A stretch of DNA of 64,000 nucleotides, taken from BOG-908 sp965199235. GTDB taxonomy: Bacteria; Pseudomonadota; Alphaproteobacteria; Acetobacterales; Acetobacteraceae. The notes below the pieces were generated by a model that saw only the letters and a list, made by a program, of their open reading frames with translations, was not told where the DNA came from and did not search any database. The stretch covers positions 2,976,001 to 3,040,000 of the forward strand of contig CBDAQU010000002.1 of assembly GCA_965199235.1 (NCBI GenBank). The letters are read 5' to 3'. Positions within the stretch are counted from its first letter, which is position 1, and each line of letters starts with the position of its first letter. Below are positions 37,569 through 45,853 of this stretch, in pieces. A program made the position numbers and the translations under genes.

Positions 37569-38095
37569 AGCGACGTCACGCAGACTGGACCAGTCGGAAC
37601 GACAAGATCAGTCGTCGAAACGAATGCTAATCGGCTCGCGCTCGCCTGCACCCAGACACTCTGCGTGAAACCGGGCTGGGGTCGCGGCTGACGATCCGCC
37701 TTCGCCATGCCTGTAAATCCTGTCTGACGACCTTCCCGTCGAGATCGTTTCAGCAGGCGCCAGTTTGATTTCGGGGGCGGAGGAAGCGTTCGACACGTCC
37801 CGTCGGTGACATCTGGTCGTGAGTCCGCCACTGAGCTTCAACAGGCGGCTTGATCATCGGCAGATAGAAACGTGAAATGAATAAGCGCAGGAGACCAGTC
37901 CGATCAACTTGAAGTTGAATCTCCTTGGGAGAAATACTCGGCTCAAGACTTTACGCGGAAAACTATACCAACCAAGAGTTGCATTTAGGTCTTTACGAGT
38001 TAGTAATCGATGCTATGTTTTGGTCGCCGAGTGGGTGCGCAGCCTAGATTGCCCGCCGGTGTCTGGTTCGCTTGTCGCGCTGGGATTGAACCTAA
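37569..38095. other. intergenic region with a rearranged family A repeat
   Basis: No gene accepted. The first ~110 bases (37570-37676) are a family A element in inverted orientation: both ends match the other copies (GTCACGCAGACTGG at one end; CACTCTGCGTGAAACCGG at the other) but the middle is replaced. From about 37860 the DNA is noticeably AT-richer (for example GAATCTCCTTGGGAGAAATA), which may hold the promoter of the WsaF-like gene or be recently acquired. Confidence 0.55.
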
Positions 38096-40243
38096 ATGCA
38101 GAACGTGGCCCAAGTCGCTTCTTCGGCGCTCAATGGCACATTCGTCGAGCGCGAGATCGATGCTCTCATCCGCTCGATGGATCTGCGCAGATTGCGCGCG
38201 CAGATGGTTGCGCTCGGCGCCTGCGAGTTGCACGCGTCCGACGTTCAAGTGGCGAAACTGTACTTCAACAAGAGATGCAGCGCTGTCAGTCCAAACGCGT
38301 TCTTCGACGAAGCGTGGTACGTGGAAACGAACGAGGACGTCCGAAATGCAATCAGCAACGAAGGATTGATCTCGGGCTTCGTGCACTACGTCCAGCGCGG
38401 CATGTCGGAAGGCCGTTGGCCGAATTCGGTCCTTGCCGCCCAGGCTGCCACGTGCGACGCGCCGGAACCGCCGTTGCCGGCGTTCAATCAGAAAGTCTAC
38501 CTGCACCTCAACCCCGCTGCTCAGGCCTTCCTGGTTGCGTTTCCGCATCTGCAACCCTTGGCGCACTACAATCACTATGGCCGTTATCTGGGCTATCGTG
38601 CCGACCGCAGGCAGGACGAGCAGGGCAAAGACGACGGAATGCGCGTCGTGGTTGCAGCGTTCGATGCGGAATTCTATTGCCGCGTATATTTGGCCGGCGC
38701 GGAATGCCCTGATCCGCTGGCTCACTACCTGTCTGTGGGCGCCAAAGTCGGGCATTCCCCAAACGCCTGGTTCGATGAAAGCTGGTATCGGGCCTTCTAT
38801 CCTGACATTCGGCTGGCCTGCGCCGAAGGTTGGCTGCCATCCGGCTTCTTTCATTACCTCTATTCCGGCCGGACCGAGGGCCGTCAGCCCAGTTTCGACC
38901 TCACATTGGCGCTCGAGGCCAGGATGCCCGGCGTTACCGCGCCGTCGCTGCTCGGCAAAACAGTCGAACTGGAGAGGCGGTTGGATCCCTGCCACGGCAT
39001 GCCCCAACTCGATACGAGCTTGCGCGGCAAACCGACGATTTGGGTTATGTTCCCAAGCCTCAATCCGGACATCATGTTTGGCGGCTACCGGGCTATCCTG
39101 TGGCTGATCGTTGCGATCCGGGAAGTAGGCTTTGCGATCAACGTCGTTTGCCTGCAGGAGGAGCCGAACCTTCCCTACTTTCTCTTTCGCGAGGGCTCGC
39201 CGGTCATACGAGACGTGTTCTCGGCAATCACGGTGCTTGGCAAGACGGCTTTCGCCGCGGCAGCCTATGGCCCGGAGGACCGGTTTCTCGCCTACTCGGC
39301 ATGGGACCTGCCGATCTGCGCCAGGCTGGCAGACAAGACCCGCCACCTGCCGCTGTTTCTCTCCCAGGAATACGAGCCGGTGTTCTACGATAACGGCTCC
39401 CATCGTGCCGTGTGCGAGTCGATCTACCGCATTCCGCATTTTGCAATCATCAACAGCGACTTCCTGCGCGACTACTACGTCGCCCACCGCCTCGGCCCGT
39501 TTTCGGTTCAGGGCGAAGCCGAAGCCAGGAAACGCCATGTCATCTTCCAGCATCGTGTCATGCAGTTGCCTCGCCAGACCGCGCAGGCAATGGCGGCGCG
39601 GTCCACGCGCATGCTGGTGCTCTATGCCCGTCCCGAGAACCATGCCGCCCGCAACGTTTTCGAAATCGCGATCCTGGCGCTGCAGCGCCTGTGTCGTTCC
39701 TCGTTTTTCGGGCCGGAATGGCGGTTTGAGGGCGTCGGTGCGCTGAGCGCCCTGCCGCCGCTTGCACTGGGCGAAGGTCACGAGATGACGTTACGTGAAA
39801 AACAGTCCGAAGAGGACTATCAGCGTATGTGCGGCGGCATGGATATCGGCGTCAGCCTGATGTACGCACCACACCCTAGCGTCATGCCGTTCGAGTTCGC
39901 CACGACAGGCGCCCTGGTGGTGACCAACATCTACGAGAACCGTTCCGCCGATCAGCTTGAGGCGATCTGCAGAAACATCGTGCCGTGCGAACTCTCCGTC
40001 GACGGCGTCGCAGACGGGATACGGGCCGCCGTGGCACGGCTCGGCGACTTTGAACGGCGCGAGTCGCGCGCCCTGGTGCCGTCCACGGGTGGATGGCGAG
40101 AGATCTTCACGCCCGCTTTCGTCGAGTCGTTCACCGGCCCCGCGCCTGAGTCGGCGCGTCAAGCCTCGGTGGTGGCGCTTGCCGGGCATGCCCGCAAGGC
40201 TCGGCTGCGGCACGAGGACGGCGCCGTCAGGGCGCATACATGA
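38096..40243 (+). CDS. WsaF-like glycosyltransferase with N-terminal aromatic repeats
   Basis: A 715-residue protein. The N-terminal ~265 residues hold four degenerate copies of a motif shaped FDExWYxxxxxDVRxAxxxG...FxHYxxxGxxEGRxPN (about residues 67-110, 129-168, 189-221 and 224-265), as seen in proteins of polysaccharide clusters. From about 290 a GT-B glycosyltransferase follows resembling WsaF/RgpF-type rhamnosyltransferases (IWVMFPSLNPDIMFGGYRAI, FLSQEYEPVFYDNGS, MLVLYARPENHAARN, PHPSVMPFEFATTGALVVTN). It probably extends a rhamnan-like chain; the repeats may bind the glycan. Start ATG 38096. Confidence 0.82.
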   Translation: MQNVAQVASSALNGTFVEREIDALIRSMDLRRLRAQMVALGACELHASDVQVAKLYFNKRCSAVSPNAFFDEAWYVETNEDVRNAISNEGLISGFVHYVQRGMSEGRWPNSVLAAQAATCDAPEPPLPAFNQKVYLHLNPAAQAFLVAFPHLQPLAHYNHYGRYLGYRADRRQDEQGKDDGMRVVVAAFDAEFYCRVYLAGAECPDPLAHYLSVGAKVGHSPNAWFDESWYRAFYPDIRLACAEGWLPSGFFHYLYSGRTEGRQPSFDLTLALEARMPGVTAPSLLGKTVELERRLDPCHGMPQLDTSLRGKPTIWVMFPSLNPDIMFGGYRAILWLIVAIREVGFAINVVCLQEEPNLPYFLFREGSPVIRDVFSAITVLGKTAFAAAAYGPEDRFLAYSAWDLPICARLADKTRHLPLFLSQEYEPVFYDNGSHRAVCESIYRIPHFAIINSDFLRDYYVAHRLGPFSVQGEAEARKRHVIFQHRVMQLPRQTAQAMAARSTRMLVLYARPENHAARNVFEIAILALQRLCRSSFFGPEWRFEGVGALSALPPLALGEGHEMTLREKQSEEDYQRMCGGMDIGVSLMYAPHPSVMPFEFATTGALVVTNIYENRSADQLEAICRNIVPCELSVDGVADGIRAAVARLGDFERRESRALVPSTGGWREIFTPAFVESFTGPAPESARQASVVALAGHARKARLRHEDGAVRAHT

Positions 40244-40334
40244 CCGTGCCGTCCGTCTTCGGTGCTGTTCAGGAAGCAGGGCGGGACAGGCCAGGCCGTA
40301 ACGGGCGGCCAGGAGAAACGAGGGGAGTGCTCGC

Positions 40335-40592
40335 ATGAGTAAGACGTCTATACCGTTCGAGGCCTTTGCGGCGCTTGTTGAGGGAACGTTCGACCGTCCC
40401 GCAGGCTCCGTCCATCCAGACACGGAGTGCGACGACGTGCCTGGGTGGGATTCCCTGGGCCACTCCGTTCTGCTCTCCCGCCTGTCCAAGCGCCACCACC
40501 TCGTCATCGTGGAGGCGGACGCTGCGCGCGCCCAGACCGTCGGTGCCTTTCACGACCGGATTGCGTCGCTTGCCGCGACGGGTTCGGCGTGA
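40335..40592 (+). CDS. acyl carrier protein-like protein
   Basis: An 85-residue carrier protein. The 4'-phosphopantetheine attachment motif is GWDSLGH, with Ser at about residue 40, inside a helix-rich ACP fold (FEAFAALVEGTF before and LLSRLSKRHHLVIVEADAA after). It would carry an acyl group for the adjacent acyltransferase-like protein. GAGGGGAG lies before ATG 40335. Its stop overlaps the next start (GTGA). Confidence 0.85.
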   Translation: MSKTSIPFEAFAALVEGTFDRPAGSVHPDTECDDVPGWDSLGHSVLLSRLSKRHHLVIVEADAARAQTVGAFHDRIASLAATGSA

Positions 40593-42061
40593 GCGCGCTG
40601 GCCGGCGCCGTCGGCGCCGTCGTTCACGGGCGCAACGGCAGGCTGTTCCTCGGCCGCCAGGATGGCTTCGACCTCGGCAGGTTCACCGACGGTACGGCGC
40701 TGCCGCCGTTCCTGCTCGCGCAATGGCGCGCGACCCTCCTGCGGCGGGGCAGAGAGCTGTCCGCCCGCGGCATCCCCTATGTTTTCATGGTGGCGCCTGA
40801 CGCGCCGTCGGTTCATTACGAAGACCTGCCCGAGCCGTATTCGGCACCCTATCGAATGGCCGGGTCGGTCTTCATGGAGGCGATGGGCAACGTTCCCGGC
40901 GTCACGTTCGTGCACCCAGTCAATGCGCTGCGCGCCGCCAGGGGCGGCATCGACGTCTACCAGCCCAATGATTCGCACTGGACCTGCTACGGTAGCGGCG
41001 TCGCCTACCGTGAACTGATGGCCAAGGTGTTGCCGCTGGTCGCGGCGCGCATGGTGCCGTGGTCCGAAATCCGCTTCACGTACCGATCGAGCTACGGCGA
41101 CCTCGGCTGCCTCTCCGACCCGGAAGTGCGTGCAGACATCCCCGTGGCCGCGTTCTCGGGTCACGAGCCGGTGCGCGTGCTGGACCGCTCCGGGGCACAG
41201 CGCCAGACGGCGACTGCCACCCGCATGCCCGGCATGCCTGCCGGTCGCGTGCTCGCGTTCCGGGACAGTTTCATGACAGACCTGTCCCCCTATCTCGCCC
41301 GCAGCTTCTCCGACCTGCTGACGCTGGGTACGACCACGCGTGTCATGCTGGATGCGGTCAACGACTGGGACGCGGACCTGGTGATCAGCGAGGTGGCGGA
41401 ACGCCGGCTGGTGGCGTTTCAGACGGACCACCAGCCGCATCGCTACGAGTGGCTGTACATGACCGACTACTCCGGCGAACACGGCCAGGCCGTTCTGCGC
41501 GCCCTCAACCTCATGCCCGACGATCCCGCAGGGGCGGCCGACATCATCCGCAACGAGGGCCGCCGATGCCTGGCCAACCCGTCGTTTGCCTATTCGGCAG
41601 CCCTCGTGCTCGACGCTGCCGGCGATACCGTCGCTGCCTCGGGGTTTGTTCAGTCCCTGTTGGCGTCCCACCCGGGCGACACGGCTGCTCTCAGCCTGGC
41701 CGCCAAGCTGGTCCTGGGTGCGGGCCGCCCCGGCGAGGCCGTCTGCCTCCTAGAGCGTGCGGTGGAAGCCGCACCTTGGAACGGCGCCTACCACGAAATG
41801 CTGGCCTATGCCCTGCTCCAGAATAAGTGCGTGACGCAGGCGGCCGGGGCGGCGGAGACGGCCGTCAAACGGATCGAGGACCACGCCAACCTATGGTATT
41901 GGACGGCCGTCTTGCGCGAAGCATCGGGCCGCCCGGCGCGCGCACTTAAAGCCGTGTCGTGCGCCTTGTCGATGGACCCCGGCAACGAGGTCTACCTGGA
42001 ACTCTGGCGGCGACTTGGCGGGCGAGACTCACGCGTTCACTCCGGCAGCCAGATCAGCTGA
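40589..42061 (+). CDS. AlgJ/AlgX-like SGNH O-acyltransferase with C-terminal TPRs
   Basis: A 490-residue protein. The N-terminal ~330 residues resemble the alginate acetylation proteins AlgJ/AlgX: the catalytic Asp/His signature NDSHW (Asp128, His130) and the nucleophile Ser in FRDSF (Ser227), both conserved, with YVFMVAPDAPSVHYEDLP before them. Unlike AlgJ/AlgX, no clear signal peptide or membrane helix is visible, which would place it in the cytoplasm unless exported otherwise. From about 350 several TPR-like helical pairs follow. It is coupled by overlaps to the ACP before and the methyltransferase after. It likely transfers an acyl group, perhaps from the ACP, to a sugar. Confidence 0.78.
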   Translation: MSALAGAVGAVVHGRNGRLFLGRQDGFDLGRFTDGTALPPFLLAQWRATLLRRGRELSARGIPYVFMVAPDAPSVHYEDLPEPYSAPYRMAGSVFMEAMGNVPGVTFVHPVNALRAARGGIDVYQPNDSHWTCYGSGVAYRELMAKVLPLVAARMVPWSEIRFTYRSSYGDLGCLSDPEVRADIPVAAFSGHEPVRVLDRSGAQRQTATATRMPGMPAGRVLAFRDSFMTDLSPYLARSFSDLLTLGTTTRVMLDAVNDWDADLVISEVAERRLVAFQTDHQPHRYEWLYMTDYSGEHGQAVLRALNLMPDDPAGAADIIRNEGRRCLANPSFAYSAALVLDAAGDTVAASGFVQSLLASHPGDTAALSLAAKLVLGAGRPGEAVCLLERAVEAAPWNGAYHEMLAYALLQNKCVTQAAGAAETAVKRIEDHANLWYWTAVLREASGRPARALKAVSCALSMDPGNEVYLELWRRLGGRDSRVHSGSQIS

Positions 42062-43440
42062 TGCTCTGGCGCTCGGATCAAACGGTCGCACTTTCCGTCG
42101 AGGAGCCTGGCGTTCTGACAGGCATCGCATCGCCTGGCGTTCTCGACGGCCCGGTCAGGGTTTTGTTCGACTGCAGGCACTGGGCCACCGTGCCGTCCTC
42201 GCAGGGCGCCGACAACTCGGCCGGCACGTCGTTTCGGTGCGACCTGCCTCCCATGCAGGAGCGATCGGACGGTTCCGGAACGGTATCGGTCACCGACCTT
42301 TCCGGCCGTCAGCTCGCATCCGCACTGGTGATGCCGCGCCGTCGCCGGACCAACAGCGCCGGCGTGCCCGACCACCTGGTGCTCGGGCTGTGCGACCGGC
42401 CGTTCTTCGCAATTCCCTACTGGAGCTTTGATGGTGCCCAGCTCACCGTCTCCGGCTGCCATCTGCCACCCGCCGGCGACCCGTCAGCGCTCTCCGTCGA
42501 GTTCGATCCCGGTGTCGCCTACCAGTTCAGGTATCCTTTGGAAACGGCCGATTGGGCCCGTCACTTCTGGTATTGGCCCAATGCCGGCATGTCCGATTTC
42601 CAAATCGTCATCGACGTGGCAGGCAGCGCGGCCGGCTCGGACCCGTTCACCTTCCGGTTCGCCTACGCCAAAGGACCGCAGGCGGATTTCCCCGAACCCT
42701 ACGGCCGCGTGTGGATCCCGCGCGACCTCGGCATGGTCGTCGGTTTTCCCAGGGACTCGACCCAGCTCACGCGCGTGCAGACATGGTCAGATGCGCGCAG
42801 CGTCACCCTGACCGGCTTCAACCATTTTCACGTTATCGAGGTGCTGCTGGCCCGTCACGGCGTGCGGCCGAGAAACGGCGCGGTGCTGCTGGATTGGGGC
42901 TGCGGACATGGCCGCGTGACCCGCCACTTCATCCGCCAGTGGACCGGCTGCACGATCATCGGCATGGATGTTGACGGCGAGAACGTCGCCTGGGCGGCAG
43001 AGAACCTGGCCCCTGGCCGCTTCGTGCATTCCCCCTTGATGCCGCCTTGCCCGCTCGGCGAGGCATCGGTGGACGCCGCGTTCTCGGTATCGGTGATGAC
43101 TCACCTCGCTCTCGACGTGCAGCGTGCTTGGCTCGGCGAACTCGCCCGCATCGTCCGGCCGGGCGGCATCGTGCTGATGAGCTTCGGCGGCCCGGGAGCT
43201 GTCGCCTGGTCCTCGATATGGAACGAGCCAGCCTATTTCGACGCCTGGCTCCGCGACGGCATCCACGCCGACAAGGTCGATCCCGCCCTGGACGGCAAAA
43301 TCGAAGAACCGGCCTATTACAGAAACGTCGCACAGACCCACGCGCATATACGGCGGGAGTGGGCCGAACATTTCAACATCTTGGAAATCCTTCCAGAGGC
43401 GATCGGCACCCTCGATTTCGCCGTGCTCCGCCGGCGCTAG
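42061..43440 (+). CDS. class I SAM-dependent methyltransferase with N-terminal domain
   Basis: A 459-residue protein. The C-terminal ~190 residues are a class I methyltransferase: motif I VLLDWGCGHGRVTRHF near residue 277, acidic IIGMDVDGENVAWA, FSVSVMTHLALDVQ (motif post I/II region) and LARIVRPGGIVLMSF. The N-terminal ~260 residues are beta-rich without a named family and may bind the glycan acceptor. TGATG overlap with the acyltransferase gene. It likely methylates a sugar hydroxyl of the cluster product. Confidence 0.84.
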   Translation: MLWRSDQTVALSVEEPGVLTGIASPGVLDGPVRVLFDCRHWATVPSSQGADNSAGTSFRCDLPPMQERSDGSGTVSVTDLSGRQLASALVMPRRRRTNSAGVPDHLVLGLCDRPFFAIPYWSFDGAQLTVSGCHLPPAGDPSALSVEFDPGVAYQFRYPLETADWARHFWYWPNAGMSDFQIVIDVAGSAAGSDPFTFRFAYAKGPQADFPEPYGRVWIPRDLGMVVGFPRDSTQLTRVQTWSDARSVTLTGFNHFHVIEVLLARHGVRPRNGAVLLDWGCGHGRVTRHFIRQWTGCTIIGMDVDGENVAWAAENLAPGRFVHSPLMPPCPLGEASVDAAFSVSVMTHLALDVQRAWLGELARIVRPGGIVLMSFGGPGAVAWSSIWNEPAYFDAWLRDGIHADKVDPALDGKIEEPAYYRNVAQTHAHIRREWAEHFNILEILPEAIGTLDFAVLRRR

Positions 43441-43480
43441 AGCCTGATCGCTTCTGCTAGCCGAAGCGATCAGGCGCTAG
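43441..43480. repeat. family B hairpin, copy 2
   Basis: GCCTGATCGCTTC (43442-43454) and GAAGCGATCAGGC (43463-43475) form a perfect 13-base stem directly after the stop of the methyltransferase gene. The sequence matches the second hairpin of 26138-26240. No T-run follows, but it may still end transcription. Confidence 0.7.
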
Positions 43481-43919
43481 CTGTCGTTACCAAGGACGTT
43501 GTTCCTCTTTGCTGTCGCGGCGTGCTTGCCGCGCGGCGTCTCGTCCTCAAGACTGAACCCCTTCGGGGCGCCGGCGGGGGTCTTGACCGCGAGCCCCCCG
43601 ACAAGCGAGGTCTGCCATCGAACAAGGACGAGAAGCGGTCGACGCGCTGCACACCCGGCTTAGCCTCGATGTCAGCACTCCGTGTCGTCTGTCGGGCTGG
43701 GTCAACACCGCCGAGAGCGCCCGAAGGCTCAGTCTTGAGGCGGCCCGGCAGACGACAGGCACTCACCGATCGTGGCAGTCCGGATGGGTACAACGTCCGT
43801 GGTAGCGACAGCTAGCTCGGGGAGGCCAATGCCGCCCCGCTCTGCTCCTGCCGGGCGTTGCAACGCACCGAGATGTAAATGCGTTTGCCCGCGATCCAGG
43901 AGACTGGTCTGATACACTC
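43481..43919. other. intergenic region containing family C repeat, copy 2
   Basis: No gene accepted. Blocks around CCCCTTCGGGGCGCC and TCTTGACCGCGAGCC match 7855-7915. The region is also a large imperfect inverted repeat: CTCAAGACTGA (43546-43556) pairs exactly with TCAGTCTTGAG (43729-43739), and the flanks (GTCTCGTC against GGCAGACGAC) and inner parts pair partly. The AAA+ operon starts at 43920; ~100 bp before it may hold its promoter. Confidence 0.55.
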
Positions 43920-44522
43920 ATGAAGAGATTGCTTCCGCCGCGGGCGGAGCCGCCCATTCCGCTGCGTGTAGGATCGGGCGGGCTGCACATCACGGCCTAT
44001 ACGCTGCTGGCGCTCATGGTGGCTGGGGCGGCCTGGGTGCGCTTCAACAACCAGATTGCAGAGACCGTCCCGGTGTTGGCCGGCCCGGCGGAAGCGGTGG
44101 CGGACCGGATTGCCGATGCAAGCCGGATCAAGGGCCTTGTCGAACTGGCGATCCTGCCGCCAAGCGCGACGCCTGAGGCCGTCGCCAGCATGGGGCTGCC
44201 GGCCGCCGACGCGCGCTCGCTGAGTGGGGCGCTGAGTCGCAGGAGGCTGAGACTCGTCCACATGCCGCTGGTCGATCTCAGCGCCACGCAGGCCGATCAG
44301 GGCCGCATCGTCCGGGTCAGCACGGCCGGCTACACGCGCGTCGTGCAGCTCTCGCGCACGCCGGTCACCCTGACCCTGCCGGTCGGGCCGGTCGGCACCG
44401 TGTCGTTCCAGACGTCCAGCGCCGACGGGGTCGGCATCGGCGCAGTCACCATGGCAGGGCTGGCCAGGCTGCCCGCCCTGCCGGCCGGCGCCACGCTCAG
44501 CGTCGGGATCGTCGCCCAGTGA
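43920..44522 (+). CDS. hypothetical membrane-anchored protein of the AAA+ operon
   Basis: A 200-residue protein with one membrane helix at about residues 22-42 (GLHITAYTLLALMVAGAAWV) and a ~155-residue beta-rich C-terminal domain expected outside the cytoplasm. The last stretch (VSTAGYTRVVQLSRTPVTLT, LPVGPVGTVSFQT) resembles a beta-sandwich. No family recognised. Its stop overlaps the AAA+ start (GTGA), so the two are almost certainly made together. Confidence 0.75.
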   Translation: MKRLLPPRAEPPIPLRVGSGGLHITAYTLLALMVAGAAWVRFNNQIAETVPVLAGPAEAVADRIADASRIKGLVELAILPPSATPEAVASMGLPAADARSLSGALSRRRLRLVHMPLVDLSATQADQGRIVRVSTAGYTRVVQLSRTPVTLTLPVGPVGTVSFQTSSADGVGIGAVTMAGLARLPALPAGATLSVGIVAQ

Positions 44523-45853
44523 AGGGTCTGCTGCCGCTCGCCACCCGGTTCATGCCGGTGCTGATGCTGGCGTTCTTCAGCCTGTCCACGCTGCAGATCC
44601 TGCTCTCCTTGCACCTGTCGCCAGCCCATGTGCTTTCTGTCATCCTCACCTGGCTGACGGAGCTCGGTCCCGCCTACGCAGCGGTCGCCGCACTGAGCTG
44701 GTCGCTGGTGATGGCATCGGTCGCCTACGAGGTGCGCGCAGCGGCGGCGGAAACACGATATCTGGCAGGCGGACGCAAACGCCGCCGGCCGCGAGGATGG
44801 ATGATGGATGTTCTGGCAAGACTGACCAACCGCGCAGCGCTGGAGGATCTGCTGGCGAAGCAGGACCGCGTGACCGTGATCGACGCGGCCGCTCTGTCGT
44901 CGACCCTGCGGTCGCGGGTCGTCGGGCAGGACCAGGTCTGTGAGGACATCGCACAGCAATTGCGCCGCCGGCTGGCGCTGCAGGTGCGCGGCAAACCGGT
45001 CGGCATCTTTCTGCTCGCCGGCCCGCCAGGAACCGGCAAGACCTATCTGGCAAAGGTCCTGGCCACCGCGCTCGGGCGCAAGCTGCTGCAGTTCGACATG
45101 ACGCAGATGACCAGCCGGCATGCCGCCGACCTGCTGTTCGGTACGCCAAAGGGCTATGTCGGCTCGGAAACATTCGGCCGGTTGACCGGTGGCCTGAAGG
45201 AAACCCCCGATGCGCTGGTCCTGCTCGACGAAATCGAGAAGGCGCATCCTGACGTGTTCAAAAAATTTCTGTCCGCCTGGAACGACGGCCACGTCACCGA
45301 AGCGTCCAACGGCACACAGGTCTCCACGACCCGTGCCGTCTTCATGCTCACCTCCAACATAGCCACCGAGGCGCTGAGCGAGATTGCCGACCGCTTCGTC
45401 GACGACCCCGACGGCATGCGCGGCGCTTCGGTGGAGGCGTTGCGCCTGGCTGGCTTTGCACCGGAGGTGTTGAACCGCCTGGACCGCATCTTCGTGTTCC
45501 GCCCGCTCGCCGGGCTCGACATCGCCCGCGTCGCGGCGCTGGAGATCGAGGCGATGATCAGTGGCTACGGGCTGGAGATCGCCGCGGGCGGCATCGACCC
45601 CGCACTGCTGCTGGAAGTGATGCAGAAGCAGGACAGGTTGGGCCAGGGTGCGAGCGCGCGAGACATGGTGCGATCGATCGAGGAGATGGTCAGCGACGGC
45701 CTGATCGAGGCGCATCAGCAGGGCGCACGCTGCGTTCGGCTGGACATGGACGGCGACCGTATCGCCACTCGGATCGCTGATTTGCGGGCACCCCAGAGGA
45801 CCCGCCTCGCCGGCGAACCTGAACCCCTTGCGGCGGAGAACCGCGGCCGCTGA
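44519..45853 (+). CDS. membrane-anchored ClpB-D2-like AAA+ ATPase
   Basis: A 444-residue protein. Two hydrophobic segments at the N-terminus (about 9-31 and 50-70) anchor it; a basic stretch (GGRKRRRPRG) follows. From ~110 a single AAA+ module of the ClpA/B D2 (HCLR) type: Walker A GPPGTGKT, pore loop KGYVGS, Walker B LVLLDEIEKAHPDV, sensor 1 FMLTSNI and Arg-finger region EVLNRLDRIFVF, with a C-terminal small domain. No N-domain, no first AAA module, no middle coiled coil and no ClpP-docking loop are seen. It is GTG-started and coupled at both ends. It probably unfolds or moves a membrane or periplasm-bound client; the two operon partners are candidates. Confidence 0.86.
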   Translation: MKGLLPLATRFMPVLMLAFFSLSTLQILLSLHLSPAHVLSVILTWLTELGPAYAAVAALSWSLVMASVAYEVRAAAAETRYLAGGRKRRRPRGWMMDVLARLTNRAALEDLLAKQDRVTVIDAAALSSTLRSRVVGQDQVCEDIAQQLRRRLALQVRGKPVGIFLLAGPPGTGKTYLAKVLATALGRKLLQFDMTQMTSRHAADLLFGTPKGYVGSETFGRLTGGLKETPDALVLLDEIEKAHPDVFKKFLSAWNDGHVTEASNGTQVSTTRAVFMLTSNIATEALSEIADRFVDDPDGMRGASVEALRLAGFAPEVLNRLDRIFVFRPLAGLDIARVAALEIEAMISGYGLEIAAGGIDPALLLEVMQKQDRLGQGASARDMVRSIEEMVSDGLIEAHQQGARCVRLDMDGDRIATRIADLRAPQRTRLAGEPEPLAAENRGR

